This document shows, piece by piece, positions 43,085-54,800 of a DNA stretch of 64,000 nt. The stretch is from NCBI GenBank assembly GCA_002007465.1, contig LNAC01000684.1:141868-205867 (forward strand), in the 5' to 3' direction. This stretch comes from Ailurus styani (taxonomy: Eukaryota > Chordata > Mammalia > Carnivora > Ailuridae). The number at the start of each line of letters is the position of its first letter. Position 1 is the first letter of the stretch. The position numbers were made by a program, and so were the translations under genes. The notes under the pieces were generated by a model that made no database searches, had not been told where the DNA came from, and saw only the letters and a program-made list of their open reading frames with translations.

Positions 43085-43245
43085 CTTTCTGAGTTCAAAT
43101 TCTGGCTGTCTCACTTAGTAGCTGTGTGGTTACTTAATTCCTCTGTGTCTCGGTTTCCTTCTTTATAGAACAGGATGATAAAATGCATGTTATAGGATTG
43201 TTATTAAAACAAAGTACTCAGTAAACACAAGCAATAATAATTATT
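43085..43245 (+). repeat. MIR SINE
   Basis: GAGTTCAAATTCTGGCTGTC, ACTTAGTAGCTGTGTGGTTA, CTCGGTTTCCTTCTTTATAG and TACTCAGTAAACACAAGCAA follow the MIR consensus order. Confidence 0.85.
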
Positions 43246-43523
43246 ATCAGTGAGTGTTTGACACAAGGGGAGGGAAAGGAGGAAATTCATATAATGAAAA
43301 GAAAAGGTACACTTGAAGGAACAACGTCTGAGCACAGATGCAAGTGGATTTTCAGGAATGGGGCGGTGGGGTCCGGGGACCTCACGGCGACCACTCTGTA
43401 GTGGGAGGGGGGAGGAAACAATGGGGGGACTTCGGGTGGACTTCCTGGTTGAGGGAAACAGGTTCAAACCTGATTGTGTTTTCTTAGCTAGTAATGTGTG
43501 TTTTTTAGCAAATAATAGATACA

Positions 43524-43718
43524 AGGTCAGGGTGCCTGGGAGGCTCCATTGGTTAAGTCTCTGCCTTCAGCTCAGATCATGATCTCAGGGTCCTGGGATG
43601 GAGCCCCACTTTGGGCTCCTTGCTCTGCAGGGAGTCTGCTTCTCCCTCTGCCCCTCACCCCTCTGGCTCATGCTCTCTCTCCCTCTCAAATAAATAAACA
43701 AAATCTTTTAAAAAATAA
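43524..43718 (+). mobile_element. CAN-SINE
   Basis: Head AGGGTGCCTGGGAGGCTCCA, GCTCAGATCATGATCTCAGG, and tail CTCAAATAAATAAACAAAAT. Confidence 0.93.
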
Positions 43719-45707
43719 AAATCAAATAACATAAGAAGCAAAGTCAGGAAATCAGAATGGGAGAAGAAAGGAGGGCTGTGATTTTAGGAACACGGGGTGC
43801 AGGGAATGCCAGAGGCCGATGGAAATGTGCTCCACACAGCACAGAGGAGCACGGAGCCCCAGTTTGGCATGTGAACATAACATGGGGAGGAGCTCTTGTG
43901 TGGGCCTTCATGGGGGCACTGACCGGTGCAGGCAGAGTGTGCAGGCGGACCAGGGTAGCATTGGCACCAGGCAGGAAGGGACGAGGGCCCAACTTCTTCT
44001 ACTGGGGGAGGGGCAACAGGACCCTCTGGCTCCATACATGAGCAAGAAGGCAGGGGTGAGGGGGACGTGGGGGCTGACTCCAGAGGCCTGGGCTGGTGGG
44101 ACTAGGAGAGAGTGAGAAGGCCAAGAGGAGAAGCTGTTTTGCCAGAAAAGATGGTTCATTCTGTTTTACGATATGAACTTGAAGGGAACTGGAGATATTG
44201 GGACAGGAAATGTTTACCAGGGCTGGGAGAGAAAGAGGGGAGTCAAGTCTGCAATCTGCTTCCTTCTCCGCACCGCGTTCTGTCCTGCTAACACCAGCCT
44301 GGTGTCTCGTCTGCCCCTGTCCCCCGGAGGCTCTCGGCCTCCCCAGGCAGCCTGCCCCAGTCCTGCATCCAGGGCTAGTGCCAGTTTTTATTTGGGTCCT
44401 AAACATTGATCTGGTCTCCGCTTTACCTTTTCTAAAGGGCACATGGCCCCAGAGCACCCCTGAAGCCACTCGGTCATCACACTCACTTCCCTGTGTTCTT
44501 GCACTCTGTGTCCTGGCTCCCCGGGCACGCTTCTGCACCCCCACCCCCATGCACCCACTATCCCAGCTGTGGCCGAAATCTGAGTGGAACCCAAACCCAC
44601 CTGCACAGGGCAGATCTGACCTTCTGTCTTTTAGCTATTTTTCCCCCATCACTGGCATTGGCTGCCCACACCTGGTCATCCCCTCGCCGTCTCTCCCACC
44701 CCAGTGTGCAGACTGTCATAATCATCGTGACACTGGGCACTTGCACAGAGACACCTTTGCACCAGGCTCTCCTCACCCAGCTGACTCTGAGCTGCATGGC
44801 ATCCCGATCTGGGTCTGCAGCAAGTCCCTGCTTTGAAGGGTAAAGCAATGTGCCAACTGAAATGCAGAGCACACCTGTCTCAACCCGGCAGGACCCCGGG
44901 GACAGCTGGTTTGCTGGGGGTGCTGCAGGTCTACCCACGATTCCCCCCGTGAGAAGGCGGTGTTAGCACTGAAGCCGACTCCAGAGCAGGGACCAAGGGA
45001 GGGGCTGGCATCCAGCTACCTGCCGTCATTGTTCTTATAGCTCTGTACCTAATTTCTGCTTACAGGGTCATGCCCTTCAAGCAGGAGCCTTTTGATACAA
45101 GTTCCAGTGAAAATCAGTGATATCTCTCACGCTGATAATTCTGTGGTCATTGAGAAGCATGGGGGTTCAGTCACAAAAAATCGTTCTTGGAAAAAATGAT
45201 TCTGAGGTCTGACAGCTATATGGGTGCTTGATTATTTTAATTATGCTAAATCAAACTTGAAGAAGATCTTATTGGGGAGGAACGGAAGGTAAGGTGGGGA
45301 CAGCATCTCATCCTGCTTCCTTTGGGTGTCTCTGGCTGTGGCCTTTGGTGGGGCCTTCTGGGGACCTGGGGGAGGCTATGAACATAGACATCCCAGCCTC
45401 GATGAGATACAGTCATGTTTAAAAACAAAGACAGGAGGATAGTGTTTGCAAAATGGCCTTGAGTCTATCAGAAAATGTGAAGTCAATGGTGCAGTCATGA
45501 ATTGGGGAGAATTTGTTTTTCCAGTCCAGTCCAGACCACTCTCTCAAAAATAAAGGGCTAGAAATAATGTCAAAGACAAATGCCAAAAGAATGCTATCTA
45601 TACACACACATTAAAGTCATGCCCAATATAATTAGAAAGTGTTTTTGTTTGTTTGGGAAGTGAATTTTCCATTCTAAATTTTCTAAAACATTATAGGAAA
45701 AACTTTT

Positions 45708-46088
45708 NNNNNNNNNNNNNNNNNNNNNNNNNNNNNNNNNNNNNNNNNNNNNNNNNNNNNNNNNNNNNNNNNNNNNNNNNNNNNNNNNNNNNNNNNNNNN
45801 NNNNNNNNNNNNNNNNNNNNNNNNNNNNNNNNNNNNNNNNNNNNNNNNNNNNNNNNNNNNNNNNNNNNNNNNNNNNNNNNNNNNNNNNNNNNNNNNNNNN
45901 NNNNNNNNNNNNNNNNNNNNNNNNNNNNNNNNNNNNNNNNNNNNNNNNNNNNNNNNNNNNNNNNNNNNNNNNNNNNNNNNNNNNNNNNNNNNNNNNNNNN
46001 NNNNNNNNNNNNNNNNNNNNNNNNNNNNNNNNNNNNNNNNNNNNNNNNNNNNNNNNNNNNNNNNNNNNNNNNNNNNNNNNNNNNNNNN
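45708..46088. other. Assembly gap, 381 N
   Basis: Undetermined bases. An AT dinucleotide run starts at the right edge. Predicted frames crossing the gap are meaningless. Confidence 1.
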
Positions 46089-46134
<46 letters not shown>

Positions 46135-46232
46135 CTCGGAGCACTGGGTGTTATATACAAACAATGAATCATGGAACACTACATCAGAAACTAATGATGT
46201 TCTGTATGGTGACTAACATAACACAATTAAAA
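46089..46232 (+). mobile_element. (AT)n run and LINE-1 terminal fragment next to the gap
   Basis: About 22 AT units (46089-46132) are followed by CTCGGAGCACTGGGTGTTAT, AACAATGAATCATGGAACAC and ATGTTCTGTATGGTGACTAA, the terminal part of a carnivore L1 3' UTR, then an A-rich tail. More of this L1 may lie in the gap. Confidence 0.8.
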
Positions 46233-46479
46233 AAATGAATCTGCTTTCAGAAATTTCATGCCTTCCTTACAGCTCTTTTTTTAAAAATTTTTTAAATTAT
46301 TATTATTTGCCCAGGGCTTCCTTACAGCTCTTGAGGTGTAATTATTCCGCAGGTCCTCATCTCCTGGCAAGCAGACAATTTCTGTAAAATTTAATCTAAG
46401 ACAGACTAAATTCCCAAAAACTGAAAGTATTCAAGATCAACCGTTAGGTACTCACTTTTTAAACTAACTTTGAAAACTG

Positions 46480-46686
46480 GGGTGCCTGGGTGGCTCAGTG
46501 GGTTAAAGCCTCTGCCTTCGGCTCAGGTCATGATCTCAGGGTCCTGGGATTGAGGCCCGCATCGGGCTCTCTGCTCGGCAGGGAGCCTGCTTCCTCCTCT
46601 CTCCTCTCTCTCTGCCTGCCTCTCTGCCTACTTGTGATCTCTCTCTCTGTCAAATAAATAAATAAAATCCTTAAAAAAAAAAAAAA
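46480..46686 (+). mobile_element. CAN-SINE, young-looking
   Basis: GGGTGCCTGGGTGGCTCAGT, GGGTTAAAGCCTCTGCCTTC, CTGCTCGGCAGGGAGCCTGC, then a CT-rich part and a long A tail. GAAAACTG at 46472-46479 and 46687-46694 looks like a short target-site duplication. Confidence 0.95.
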
Positions 46687-47589
46687 GAAAACTGTGTTGA
46701 CATCTGACATTTAAGAATTTATTTATATGCTCTTGAACTGAAGCTATACTATATATAGGAAGCATCGTTTCTTCTGCTTTTAAACCAGAATATTTCACTT
46801 TTTCTTGTGAAAGGAGAAGTCTAGGAGGTAAGAACTAATAATGAAGGTGATTTTCCAAAATAAATCATCTCTGCATTTCTGCAGAAGTCAAAATTGTTCA
46901 ATCTGCAAAACAGTAATGATTGAAGATGACATATAGAGTTACTAATGCTCTTTCCAGGCAAGGCAACGTGTACGAATTCCGTTTGGCTCAAGACACAGTG
47001 ATGACAGACACTTCCAAAGTACCAGACACGCAGACCTCTACTCTTGCTTCCTTGCCTCTCCCAGGCGCCGGGGCTGGCTCTCCTCCCCACCTCCTCAGCG
47101 GGCTCCTCTCCTGCCTCCTGCTTCCCCGACAGTCACTCTCCATGGATGATCCTCTCTCTCACCTCTCATCGGTGAACACAAGACTCCAACTTCGGAACTC
47201 CCCTCTGCCCTCAAAATACCCTTTCCTCCATGAAGCCATCTCCTGCGCTCAGAGTTTTGGTGCCAAATCAATCATTTAACTTGGCTGAACCATCTCCATG
47301 GAAGTCACTCCCAAATTTCTATCTCTTACTGGGGGATTTACTGAGGGCTTACTGTTTTTTGCAGGTCCCAAAGTCGGCAAGGACTAGGGTACAAGAGTGG
47401 GTTCCACAGACACAGGTTTACCTCTGCTGGAGGCAGTGGGGGTGAGAATGATGCTCTTCGCTGGGCAGAGGAGACCAAACGGTGCTTGATAAAAATCAAA
47501 TTAAACAAAGAATAGTTGACCCCTAGGGGGGAAAAGATGACCTCATGTAATAACTGTTTATCAAGTAAGTAGCTTTATTAATTGAAACT

Positions 47590-48000
47590 ATTTATTTATT
47601 TAACACGTATTATGTGCCAAACACTCTTCTTGGTGGTTGGGATACGGCAATGAACCAAACAGGCAACTATTCCTGCCCTTGTGGGAGGGACCCAAAATAG
47701 ATCTAAACAAAATAAATTGGTAAATTTTATGCTATGTTTTTTATTCATGTTTTCGTTTATTTTTATTTATATTTTATGCCACGTTGATGGTGATGTGATG
47801 CTATTTCTACAAAGGAGAATGTGGAGGGAGGGAGGGGCCGAGTGTGCCAGAGTGGACAGTGAGTCGACCTTAAATAGGGGGGTCAAGGTTGGACTCACTG
47901 AGATGACATTTGGCCAAACACCCGAGGAGGTGAGGGAGGAGGGGGAGGAATATTCCCAAACATTCCGGAACATTCTAGGTCAGCCAGTGAGTGTATACAG
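47590..48000 (+). repeat. Ancient L2-type fragment
   Basis: CGTATTATGTGCCAAACACT, TTGGGATACGGCAATGAACC and ATTCCTGCCCTTGTGGGAGG are characteristic. A diverged continuation (ACTGAGATGACATTTGGCCA, AACATTCCGGAACATTCTAG) belongs to the same type of old repeat. Confidence 0.65.
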
Positions 48001-48930
48001 GGCATGGATGGGACGCGGCAAGGCAGTCAATGATTTGTTCGGTCTAGTTTCCGACGTCTCCAAATGGAAGCTGGCGGAAAACAATGGCTATGGAAGCAGA
48101 TTGTTGAGGGAGCAGGTGCGGGGTGTGTCTGGTTCCTCCTGGTGGGCGGACCCTGTGCACTTGACGCCCCCCAGAGGAACACAACTGATGTCACACCAGG
48201 CCCGACTGCACGCCACGCTGCACGTTTACTGTTACATGTGGACGTCTCTGAGTCCTTCAGCCTGCATTTCTCCCTGAGCTCTGAACGGAGAGGGGACACT
48301 TCCTCTAGGTTGGACCTGCTGCTCTGGAATGTGATCAGGAGGGGTGCAAAGGGCTGTTACTTTAGTGCTGGATTCAAGGAAACCCAAGGACTCCATGCAG
48401 TGACCCTTCCATAATCCTGACCTTCGACTCTGTGATGCATCTGAAAAAATTCAGTGGTTTCTCAGTGAGCTCCTGCATAACTGAACTTCCAGGTTCTAGG
48501 GACGGACTCATAATGAAAATAGTGAAGAGATCAGCCATCCCAAACTTGGGCAGTGGCCATAGGTGACATGGGACATGGAACATGGGACCTTTAAGGGGAA
48601 TTTGGTCTTGGTGAGGGTCAGCTGTGGATGGGACATGCTGATGGGTATTGAAGGAACCTGGCGAGTCAGTGCATTTCTGGTCCATTGGAGTCTAATCCTG
48701 TTGACTCCCGACAGTGTCTCCACTTCTTCCCTCGCCTTCTCCTCTTTGAGGGGTTGGGGGCTGTGGAGGGGAGTCAGGAGGAGAGCGCTAGACAGTGAGA
48801 CCCCTGCTGTGTGTCAAGTGCATCCGAGTGTATGATAACAACCCTGTGCACTTTCACACAAAAACAGCCTGAGGCTGGTGGCGTTGGGAAATGCCGTTTT
48901 CCAACATTAGGTAAGGATTCTGTGCAGATG

Positions 48931-49140
48931 GCAGGGATTCCTTCTTCACTAAGTTCTGCATCGGGAGAGATGTCAGGAATCCAAAACCCAAAACCCAAAT
49001 TCCCACCATGGCAAGACCTAAGTTAGGGATCTGACGGCAGGGATTCCTTCTTCACTAATTCTGCATCGGGAGAGACGTCAGGAATCCAAAACCCAAAACC
49101 CAAATTCCCACCATGGCAAGACCTAAGTTAGGGATCTGTA
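48931..49140. repeat. Tandem duplication, 2 x about 105 bp
   Basis: Units start GCAGGGATTCCTTCTTCACT at 48931 and 49037 and end near TAAGTTAGGGATCTG. They differ by a one-base gap and one or two substitutions. Both contain CCAAAACCCAAAACCCAAAT. Confidence 0.95.
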
Positions 49141-49330
49141 AACTTTTCATGTAAAGGGCCAAATAGGGAATATTTAGACTTTGTAGGCCACGAGAGGTCT
49201 CTGTTACATGGTCTTCTTTTTAAAATATAAACTATATTTTAAAATATAAACTATTCTTTGCTTGAAGGTTGTAAGGAGGATTTGGTCAGTGGGCTGGAAT
49301 TTGCTAAACCCTTAAATGAAAGAAGGGTGT
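49141..49330 (+). mobile_element. Diverged DNA-transposon-like interspersed repeat
   Basis: GTAAAGGGCCAAATAGGGAA, TATTTAGACTTTGTAGGCCA and GGTCAGTGGGCTGGAATTTG match the same common repeat type as at 32508, in the other orientation. Family not assigned. Confidence 0.5.
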
Positions 49331-49743
49331 GATGTTGAGTAATTGAGAGGAGCCCATGGCCAGCCTCAAGGTAACCTCTATATACTTGGCTCCAGCTGAT
49401 GGGTGCCAAGCAGACACTCAGGAGCTCAAAATTTGGACTTTGATCTGAGTTTTCCCAATTTCAAAAATTGGCAACTAAATTGAAATATTTGCACTATGGT
49501 AGGCAGACCCAAGACAAATACAGGCTCAGGCCTGCTGTGCTGTGGGCTGCATTCTGTGACCTGGGACAAGCCCTGGCCATCAGGACAGGGCTGGAAATCT
49601 CAGGCTGCTGGCCCTGATGATTCCTAGGGTCTTAGAGCTCTGTTGGGTGTGCCTTCTTCTTTCACCTTCCAAAGCCCTTCCCTTTTGCCTTTCTCTACTT
49701 TTCTTGCTTTATGAGACCCTTCAAAATGTCAGTGCAAATACAT

Positions 49744-49745
<2 letters not shown>

Positions 49746-49781
<36 letters not shown>
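49746..49781. repeat. (AC)n microsatellite, about 18 units
   Basis: A pure dinucleotide run. Confidence 0.97.
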
Positions 49782-49782
<1 letters not shown>

Positions 49783-51454
49783 GATCACTGTTACACCCAT
49801 TCTAACACAATCCCGTGAGGCCTCTCTATGAAGATTCCTCCCATATGAGATTTCCATGAAAGATCTTCCTTGTGCAGGACACACATGAAGAAGGAAACAG
49901 GAGAAACCTGTAGCTGCTGATGCTGAGGGGGACACAGCATCACCCAGGACCCCGAGGTCCATGCAGAAAGGATGACAGGCCTCAGAGGCAATTGTCAAAA
50001 GGATTCCTACTTAGTGGTGGGGGAGGAGGCACTCATGTCATCTGGTGAGACTGGGAACTTGGAGGGCCTTCCAGACAGAGGGCACAGCACGCATGCTCAG
50101 GACCGGGGGCAGGAAGGGGCCCTAGGGAGATGAATGCAGCTTCAGAGCAGAGGGGGTGGGGGAAGACCCCAACCTAACCACCTCACAGACACACTTCCAG
50201 CTGGGTACTGAGAGATGTTCCCTGTGCCTGAGACAGGCACTGTATTACCATAAAAATGAGAGGGTCTACAGCTTCCAGAAGCTTCCATCAGAGAGAGACA
50301 TGGCCTGCTTGAGAGACAGCCTTTTTTTTTATTTTTCTTAAGGAAAGTGGTCAATAAGGATGGGAAAAGGTAACCTTGAGATGACAGTAGCCCCCAAAAG
50401 ATGTGACTGGGGGTATCCCTGCTGGGAAGTGTTAGTAGGGATCCATGGCCACTGCAAGCAATTCTGATGAGGGGACTTGTGGCCAGAACAGTTGCCCTAC
50501 CTTCTCCGTGAGTCACAAGTCAGAAAACCTGATTTCTGCATGTCAGCCACAAAACCTATGCACCAAGACAAAGTCAAATTCTGTTTTGGAGCTTCACTTT
50601 GCTCTACCTGCTCCCTTCCTTGCATTCTCCCCTTTTTCGTCTGATTAGTAAATCAGAGAGGCTCTGTGGGGCCACCAGCAGCCCGTGCACCGGGCAAATC
50701 CCAGAGGCCAGCCCTGGAAGTTCAAGGGAGTGTCTACAGAGAGGCCAGGGAGTGGTGCTGCAGGCCGGGGACCTGGAGTGACCTCACCTGGCCTCCGGGC
50801 TGGGAGACAGACTCTGCCATGGAGACTGCCAGATGCAGCAGAGACCACAGAGAGCGCAAGAAAGAGTGCCAGCAACAGGACTCATCATGGCCATCGCGAA
50901 GGCAGCCACCAGAGGCACCACCGGAAAATACAGTTCTCTTGAGAAGGATGTCCGGATGGGGCACAGTTAGAGTAAGGGTTAAGAAGGAGGAGGCGGTTGA
51001 GTACTGCATCCAAGATCACATTTGGGGTCAGCATCTCCTTCCTAAATATACAACATGATGAAATTCCAGGAAGTGTGTGGGTTGTTTAAATATTTAAAGA
51101 AGATTCTAGTTCTGTAGGAGCACGTTGACATTCATGTCTCACTTGTTTCTGAGAAATACAAAGTACTTTCAGAGCTTGCATTGCCCCCTCCACTTATCCG
51201 TATGCTTGTGGTGAGAAGTAGAAAGGCATCATTATGTCCATTTTGCAGAAAAGAAATCACATAGAGTCTCTAAGCAATAGAAATGGCTCATCCTCAGACA
51301 CTCAAGAATAAAGCTCTCCTATCACCCACCCCTGAAAACAATTTTCAAGAACCAATATGTTCCCAGGTGGAGAATGAAGGGCTCATCTCCAGAGCCGGAA
51401 GAACTGTCCCTTTCAACCCATGTCCTTGTGGATGGTATTGATTGCATATAGCAG

Positions 51455-51680
51455 TAGACTTAAATGTTTGCATTTGTTTTGGCCCAGCAATCTTACTGCT
51501 TGGAATTTAACCTAAGAGAATAATCTTAAGTGGTGAAAGACCACAAAGGATGTCATCACAGTGGCGTTTATAGTAATAAAAAGTGGAAAACAACAGACAT
51601 GTCCAATAATACAGGATTTGTGAAAGAGATGGTGGAAGGTATCATGATGAATCATAGGCAAGTACTTAGGGGTATATAAG
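51455..51680 (+). mobile_element. Old LINE-1 ORF2 end fragment
   Basis: CCCAGCAATCTTACTGCTTG, ACAAAGGATGTCATCACAGT and AACAACAGACATGTCCAATA follow the L1M ORF2 C-terminal consensus, with many changes and indels. Confidence 0.75.
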
Positions 51681-52137
51681 AGTGATGTCTTCTTGGGACG
51701 CCATTCATGAGGGTCAAAGAGAAGGGGATGGGGGAAAGAAGTCAAGAACAACCCTAATTCCCCAGCTGAAAGCTGAAACAAACTTCCTGTGGACTCTCAC
51801 TCATTTGGGGATGATCACCTTAAACCTGGTGATGAAGAAGGGATCTGAGACTAAGTTTCTAATTTCACCGCAGCAGTAGGTAGTGGCTGATTAGCTCTGA
51901 TTTCTGTGAGGGAAAGAAAAGCCAGGTTTGAGGCTGGACAGTCTTCCTCCCAGGAGATGAGCCAGGCCCGAGTCCTTACCTTTCCATCCCCAGAGAATCT
52001 CAGTGGCTGCTGGCTTCCTCCTCTCCTGCCAGGATGTGGGTTGACAGCCAACCTTCACTGGCACTGCCTAACGGCTCAGACCTCCACAAACTGGTCAGTT
52101 CACCCCTGGTAGCCATGCACATGTGGTGGGCAGAGGG

Positions 52138-52168
52138 AGAGTGTGTGTGTGCGTGCGTGTGTGTGTGA
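52138..52168. repeat. (GT)n microsatellite with GC interruptions
   Basis: About 15 dinucleotide units with GTGCGTGC in the middle. Confidence 0.9.
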
Positions 52169-52800
52169 TGAATGACTGAGTAGGTGATAGCACCGTGCCC
52201 ACAGGTAACCCTACGTGGTGGGATTAGGGAAGCGGTTTTGCCTTCCTCAAAATGCTTATCTCTATCTTCTAAATTGTCAACACTAAATATTAAATTCTTT
52301 GTACTAGGGAGAACAGTAAAGTTCACAATAGAAATATTGATATTTCTAGTCAATAAAATAACATCTACCGCTGTCCCCCCAACTCCTCAGACACGGAACG
52401 TTCTTGCCATTTCCTAATTAAACCACCCTCTCACACCTGGACTCCACCGGGCCTTGGGTAAGACATGCACTCATCGTTCTCTTGTCAACCCAGACTCCAT
52501 GCATCCAAACAAAGGAGATGTAAAAATGGCCCAGCTCTTGAAATATCACCCGACTGGTAGTCCCCTATGCCTGTGTTTTAGTTCTTGTATATGAGAACCC
52601 TGAACAAAGTTGGACGAGCAGTGCCGTCAAAGCAGAAGGCAGAGTGCCATTTGCATCTCTAACAGGGCATGAAATCGTGGAGGACCCTCTTCAAAAGGCC
52701 TCCACCAGGCGCAGCCAATGGCCTGATTCTGTGTTGACCATCCGGTCCCCGGGGCCAGCGCCAGGGCTCCGGGACGTGGGCCTCACCCACTCGCACGCAC

Positions 52801-52968
52801 CTGCCTCGTCTGCGGTGATGGAGAGCTCGTTGCTGGGCTCGCTCTTGCCAATCCGGTTCTTGGCGTACATGCGGATGCTGTAGGTGGAGGAAGGGTGGAT
52901 ATCAATGATGGTGGCCGAGTTCAGCTGAGGGGAAACATCTTTGGTTCTCTGAGCAGAATCCCAGGAGT
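52801..52968 (-). CDS. DSCAM: DSCAM exon: second half of FN3-1
   Basis: This 168-nt exon has phase-1 introns on both sides, so skipping it would keep the frame. It begins AC TCC TGG GAT, completing an Asp and giving S-W-D-S-A-Q-R-T. It ends GAG GCA G before the donor GTGCGTGC. It encodes strands C' to G of FN3-1, including the Tyr-corner region [14 protein letters not shown] and the closing [11 protein letters not shown] linker. Its acceptor is unusual: the 18 bases before AG are A-rich, and the pyrimidine tract lies further upstream, near 52988-53005. The donor is also weak. The neighbouring introns are both about 10 kb. The match to DSCAM is close; one Ser in the last strand replaces a Thr in the human protein as I recall it. 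Confidence 0.95.
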
Positions 52969-53859
52969 CTTTTGGGTTTTGTTTTTCAAAAAAGAAGAGA
53001 TAGAGACGTGAGTTTTTTTTCTCTGCCTCTGAAAGTTCACAAATAGGAATTAAACACACATGCGCGCACACACGCACACAGAGGAAGAAAGAAGGCAAGA
53101 AAGGATAGTTACAACTCAAAGTGAATTCTCAAAGCAATGTGCCCAGGGAGTTGGTGGGCTGGCCATCGGAGGGGGACATTGCACACTCATTACCCACGCT
53201 GACGGGGACAAGGGCTGTGGGCAGCTGAGGTCCAGGGGGGACGTCTGAGGCACGGGCGGGTATCAAGGAGGAAGGTGCAAGAGATAGGAGCGTGCATCAG
53301 TGAAGTAGGAAACAGCCACATCAAGGCACTCATTGTAGGAGACGGTAAAAGGAATTATGGTTTGGGCACTTCCCACCCTACCCACCCCCCCAACACACAC
53401 AAAATCTCTAGTTCTAAAAGTTATTTGAAAACCAGTGAAACCTCTAGTCATGTCACACCCTTCCTTCTCCAGAAGCACAGCAGTCAACATGAAATACTTA
53501 CATAAAAACTAATCCCAGTCTCTAGTATAAACACTTAGAGGGACTATGTGGGACCTATTTTCAGCCATGGCTAATTTTCACAAGAGCACAAGCCTCATAG
53601 GAATTAGCATTGAATAGATGACAATTTGTACCTGCTGCATTTAGAATTTCAGACAATGAGGAGTACATGGTTCTCATTTCAGAAAGAGTTTGGGCCGTTG
53701 CTAATCGAGGGCTGAGGTTTCAGGAGATGATGTCAGTTGCGGGAGAACAAGAAGAAAAGGTGGTGGACAGAAATGAGGCTTATAAATTCCCACAGTCCCC
53801 AATGTCCTCTTGGGTGGTGCTCACAACACTTGTAGGAATCTGACTGAGGTTCTGTGTTC

Positions 53860-54005
53860 CCTGCTGAGTTCTGAGCTCCGTGGCAGCAGATACCATGCTT
53901 GCCACATTCACTGCCACGTCCCGTGTTGGCACGGTGCCCGATGCATAGCAGACAACACGTGATAAAGGCATGTTTAACAGACGAATGCATAAAGGGCAAA
54001 TACAC
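53860..54005 (+). repeat. L2/MIR-like end fragment
   Basis: GCACGGTGCCCGATGCATAG followed by CAGACAACACGTGATAAAGG resembles the L2 terminal segment for a size-variable 3' end. Diverged. Confidence 0.5.
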
Positions 54006-54702
54006 AGACTCCTGAGCCCTGGGGAGGCCTCATTTCCCTTTCCACATTCATGATGAGCATGGAAGTTTAGAGGGCTGGTCTGCCTACAGGTAACCATTAA
54101 TGTCAAGAGGTCTTCTGGACTTGTACAAAAATGTGTCTCATCCAGGCTGCCTTGGAATGCTGTAACTAACCATGGAACAGAGCATAATGAAGACTAACAA
54201 TGGCTATTCCACCTAAAAGGAAAAGTATCATTTGAATCAAGAAGACTGAAGGTGGAAAAACACTGATGTAGATAAAGAAGATGCTGCAAAAAATCACATG
54301 GGGGAAGAGGAGAAGAATGTGATCCAACAGAGGACCCTGTAGAGGGGGGGATTGAGGACCAGTGGACGGACACATAAATATGGACCCTGTCCCACAAGGA
54401 AAAAGCCAAGCCTTCTGGAGAAGGTGTCTAGGACAAGAGAAGAACCCCTGGGAGCCTTAAGGTGCAGAGAGGTAGCTAACCAGCCCTGGGAGGAAGCAGG
54501 TACTTGCAGTGGTTGATGGATCTGCCCATCTTCACTGAGGTTGTGTCTGGGAGAAGGCAGAGAGGTCCAAGGAGCTTGGTGATGTCCACTGACTGCCTCC
54601 TTCTCCTGCCAATCAACTCATGAAGAGCCCATGGGGGCGTGGCCAAGGCGGGGGTTAAAGGGCAGAAGCGCAAGGTACTTGAAGAACAGGTGGTATTTTT
54701 AC

Positions 54703-54800
54703 CTTCTTTCCTGCAGTTATTACACTTTGATAGAAAAAGATGATGCCAATGATCATGATTACTAGAATAAGGTTCAAAGCAACACAGGATGGATTTTGAG
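54703..54800 (-). other. Candidate exon encoding a transmembrane segment, unassigned
   Basis: On the minus strand a pyrimidine-rich acceptor (ttcttgacctttag) precedes 98 nt that stay open for 32 codons and end GGA AAG AAG before GTAAAA, a fair donor. The translated piece starts Q-N-P-S-C-V-A-L-N, continues LILVIMIIGIIFFY and ends Q-S-V-I-T-A-G-K-K. This is a hydrophobic stretch followed by positive charge, as at a membrane-cytosol border. I do not recognise the family. It lies in a DSCAM intron in the same orientation as DSCAM, but its phases (1 in, 0 out) do not fit the phase-1/phase-1 junction there without a frame change. It may be an exon of a nested gene, a cryptic exon, or chance in AT-rich DNA. 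Confidence 0.25.

Noticed and set aside
45594..46216. Open frames of 150-190 residues crossing the N gap
   Set aside because: Most of the residues come from undetermined bases and the AT repeat.
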